Origin: Sacculina carcini
Taxonomy: Eukaryota; Arthropoda; Thecostraca; Sacculinidae
NCBI GenBank assembly: GCA_916048095.2
Contig: OU696575.1
Coordinates: 934,501 to 998,500 of the forward strand
Direction of reading: 5' to 3'
Length of the DNA: 64,000 nt
Under the pieces are notes generated by a model, which made no database searches, was not told the DNA's origin, and saw only the letters and a program-made list of their open reading frames with translations. The position numbers and the translations under genes are program-made. This document shows, in pieces, positions 62,580-64,000 of this stretch (its first letter is position 1; the number at the start of each line of letters is the position of its first letter).

Positions 62580-64000
62580 TTATCCACAAGTGGGAAACAG
62601 GTCCAGAGGATCGTTACACAGCATGGAGATTGAGACCGTGGTGAGGCTGTTGGTGGATGTTGATGTAAGAGTCATCGTGGTGGTTGTAGTACTGGTGACA
62701 GCCAGAATTGGAGCTCTCTTCTGCCGATGAGCTGACAGATCACCCTCCTCAGAAGACAGCGACCTGTGCAGGCTTCCGGTCAGGTCACGAGCGATTGGGT
62801 GAGCTTGTGACTCGTCGCGAATAGAAGCAACCAGATCCAGCTGTGCTTGACTGCGATGCGATATTTGGAACACAGAAAAATACAAGCATGAAAATCGTGC
62901 ATATTGGTGTACAGCTCTCGCAACTTCAATTTCAGAAGGGAAAATGTCCGCAATTAAATACAATTGCTAGATTTGGAAGGATTTCATATTATTGTAGGCA
63001 TTTATATGGCCTAAATAAATAAATGATATAGATGTATGAGTGCCTGGAATACAATTGAGTACTAATGATGTCTGTTGTCTGTTAAATTTATGTCTGTATC
63101 TGTTGAATATCAAGATGCATCGAGATGACAGTCATGTAATTTATAGCGCTCATGCTCTTTCCATTCAACCTTGTTTTAAAAAACTTTCCCAGACTTAAAT
63201 GCTAAATCAATCTACATACACAATGCTAATTTTTACAGTAACATATAATTCATATGTATTGTGAGCACATATAGGAAAAATGGAAAATGATTTTGACTAA
63301 TATATACGCTGATAGAGCCAGCTTGGAGGAGCAGAAATGTTGCAGAAATGTTGCAGATCTGATTCACCTGAGATCTCCGCTTGTTTCTTGCATCAGCTTG
63401 GAAGCTGTCCTCCTCTTGCGCCGACGACCGCTGCAAGATGTTGTTGCAGAAGCTGATAACAAGGAGAATAACAGTGCAAAAGATAAACAAACAAGACAAT
63501 GAGATCTACGTGATATACATTTAATAATGTAAGAAATGTAAATACTCAAAAATAGCATACCAATGCTACAAATAATACTCGTTTTACACAATAATAAGCT
63601 AAATATTAGTATTGGTGTTGTATGTGCATATGCATGTTATATATATTCCCGATGAGAGAACAGCTGACGGAAGACAGGTGCTGAAATCCAAGGGTGTGCC
63701 ACCAAGGGAGGAGCTTATCGCTCCTCCCTTGGTGTGGCAGTACAGGGAGGGAAGAAGCAGAGGGTCGGCTTTTAGTCGCCTCTTACACGACACGCAGCGG
63801 GTACGGCGGCAGTATTCTTGTCCCCTAGCGCAGGAGATATTAAGAACGTGCACGCAGTTATCAATTGGAGAGAGATAAATCGTAGTTTCTTGTCAGCAGC
63901 CAGGGTGCTCACCTGAAATGCATGTGTAGAAGGCAGTGGAGGTTGTGATGGTGACGCTCCTGTAGGTGGACGTCGACAGGTAGGCCAGAAAAGCGCGTGC
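62580..64000 (-). CDS. Secreted Thr/Ser-rich protein, paralogue 2, 5' end beyond the window
   Basis: Three exons are visible on the minus strand: 63913 to the window edge, 63368-63452 and 62580-62850 (stop TAA). Their phases (1, then 2) equal those of the last three exons of paralogue 1. The first visible exon gives AYLSTSTYRSVTITTSTAFY then TC, like TTYTMTTSTTTKFYTC. The second gives SCSGRRRKRRTASKL, like TCTGRRRRKRK. The last exon has a second basic site, HRQKRAP, absent from paralogue 1, then a Thr/Ser block (TSTTTTTMTLTSTSTNSLTT) and a Cys-containing end (LCND...FPTCG). The signal-peptide exon should lie to the right of the window. Two basic sites suggest that a C-terminal peptide of about 40 residues could be released. 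Confidence 0.7.
63075..63180. repeat. Interspersed repeat, 'AAGATGCATCG...CATGTAATTTATAG' family
   Basis: TCAAGATGCATCGAGATGAC, then AGTCATGTAATTTATAGCGC and CATTCAACCTTGTTTTAAAA: the same family as 901-1015. It lies in an intron of paralogue 2. Confidence 0.55.
63640..63830. mobile_element. SINE-like element, second copy
   Basis: A perfect hairpin, AAGGGAGGAGC/GCTCCTCCCTT, is followed by GAAGAAGCAGAGGGTCGGCT, AGTCGCCTCTTACACGACAC and GGGTACGGCGGCAGTATTCT, nearly identical to about 36775-36865. It lies in an intron of paralogue 2. Confidence 0.5.

Overview
This is nuclear DNA from an invertebrate animal. The genes have many introns with GT-AG borders, mostly a few hundred bases long, and the spacers are AT-rich and full of (CA)n, (TA)n and minisatellite repeats. 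The gene families are animal ones: ALDH9A1, POMGNT1, SPEF2 and METTL24. The phylum cannot be fixed from sequence alone. The Thr/Ser-rich secreted pair at the right end and the multiplied POMGNT1-like and METTL24-like genes remind me of small crustaceans, but that is recollection, not proof.

Layout. 1-8236 and 28738-37847 are two copies, in the same orientation, of one segmental duplication. Each holds, on the minus strand, the 3' half of a POMGNT1-like gene and an intact intronless ALDH9A1-like gene. Between the copies lie a METTL24-like methyltransferase gene (+, 8427-10727), a four-span membrane protein (-, 13933-14574) and a complete 20-exon SPEF2-like sperm-flagellum gene (+, 15273-28501). 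To the right of copy 2 lie a cluster of mobile-element-like repeats (36-39 kb), an unrecognised two-exon gene (+, 39793-41032) and the 5' half of the POMGNT1-like gene (-, 41560-45127). That 5' half splices in phase onto the 3' half in copy 2, so ALDH9A1 copy 2 and the unrecognised gene both sit inside one 7.9-kb intron. Copy 1 at 1-8 kb has no 5' half.

Further right are a second METTL24-like gene (-, 46738-48455), a complete diverged POMGNT1-like gene of 16 exons (+, 49827-58715), and a convergent pair of paralogous secreted Thr/Ser-rich proteins with an Arg/Lys-rich site (+, 59734-61732; -, 62580 to the window edge).

No operon-like logic links the genes. The POMGNT1-like products are predicted type II Golgi glycosyltransferases of O-mannose glycan synthesis, ALDH9A1 acts in carnitine/aminoaldehyde oxidation, and SPEF2 in axoneme and sperm-tail assembly. 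The most notable things are the partial duplication that yields a second intact 3' half of POMGNT1, the nested genes, the paired secreted family, and a 14-bp minisatellite that looks like the amplified 3' tail of a LINE element. Exon models were built by hand from splice sites, reading phase and remembered family sequence. For the full genes all exon phases close exactly.
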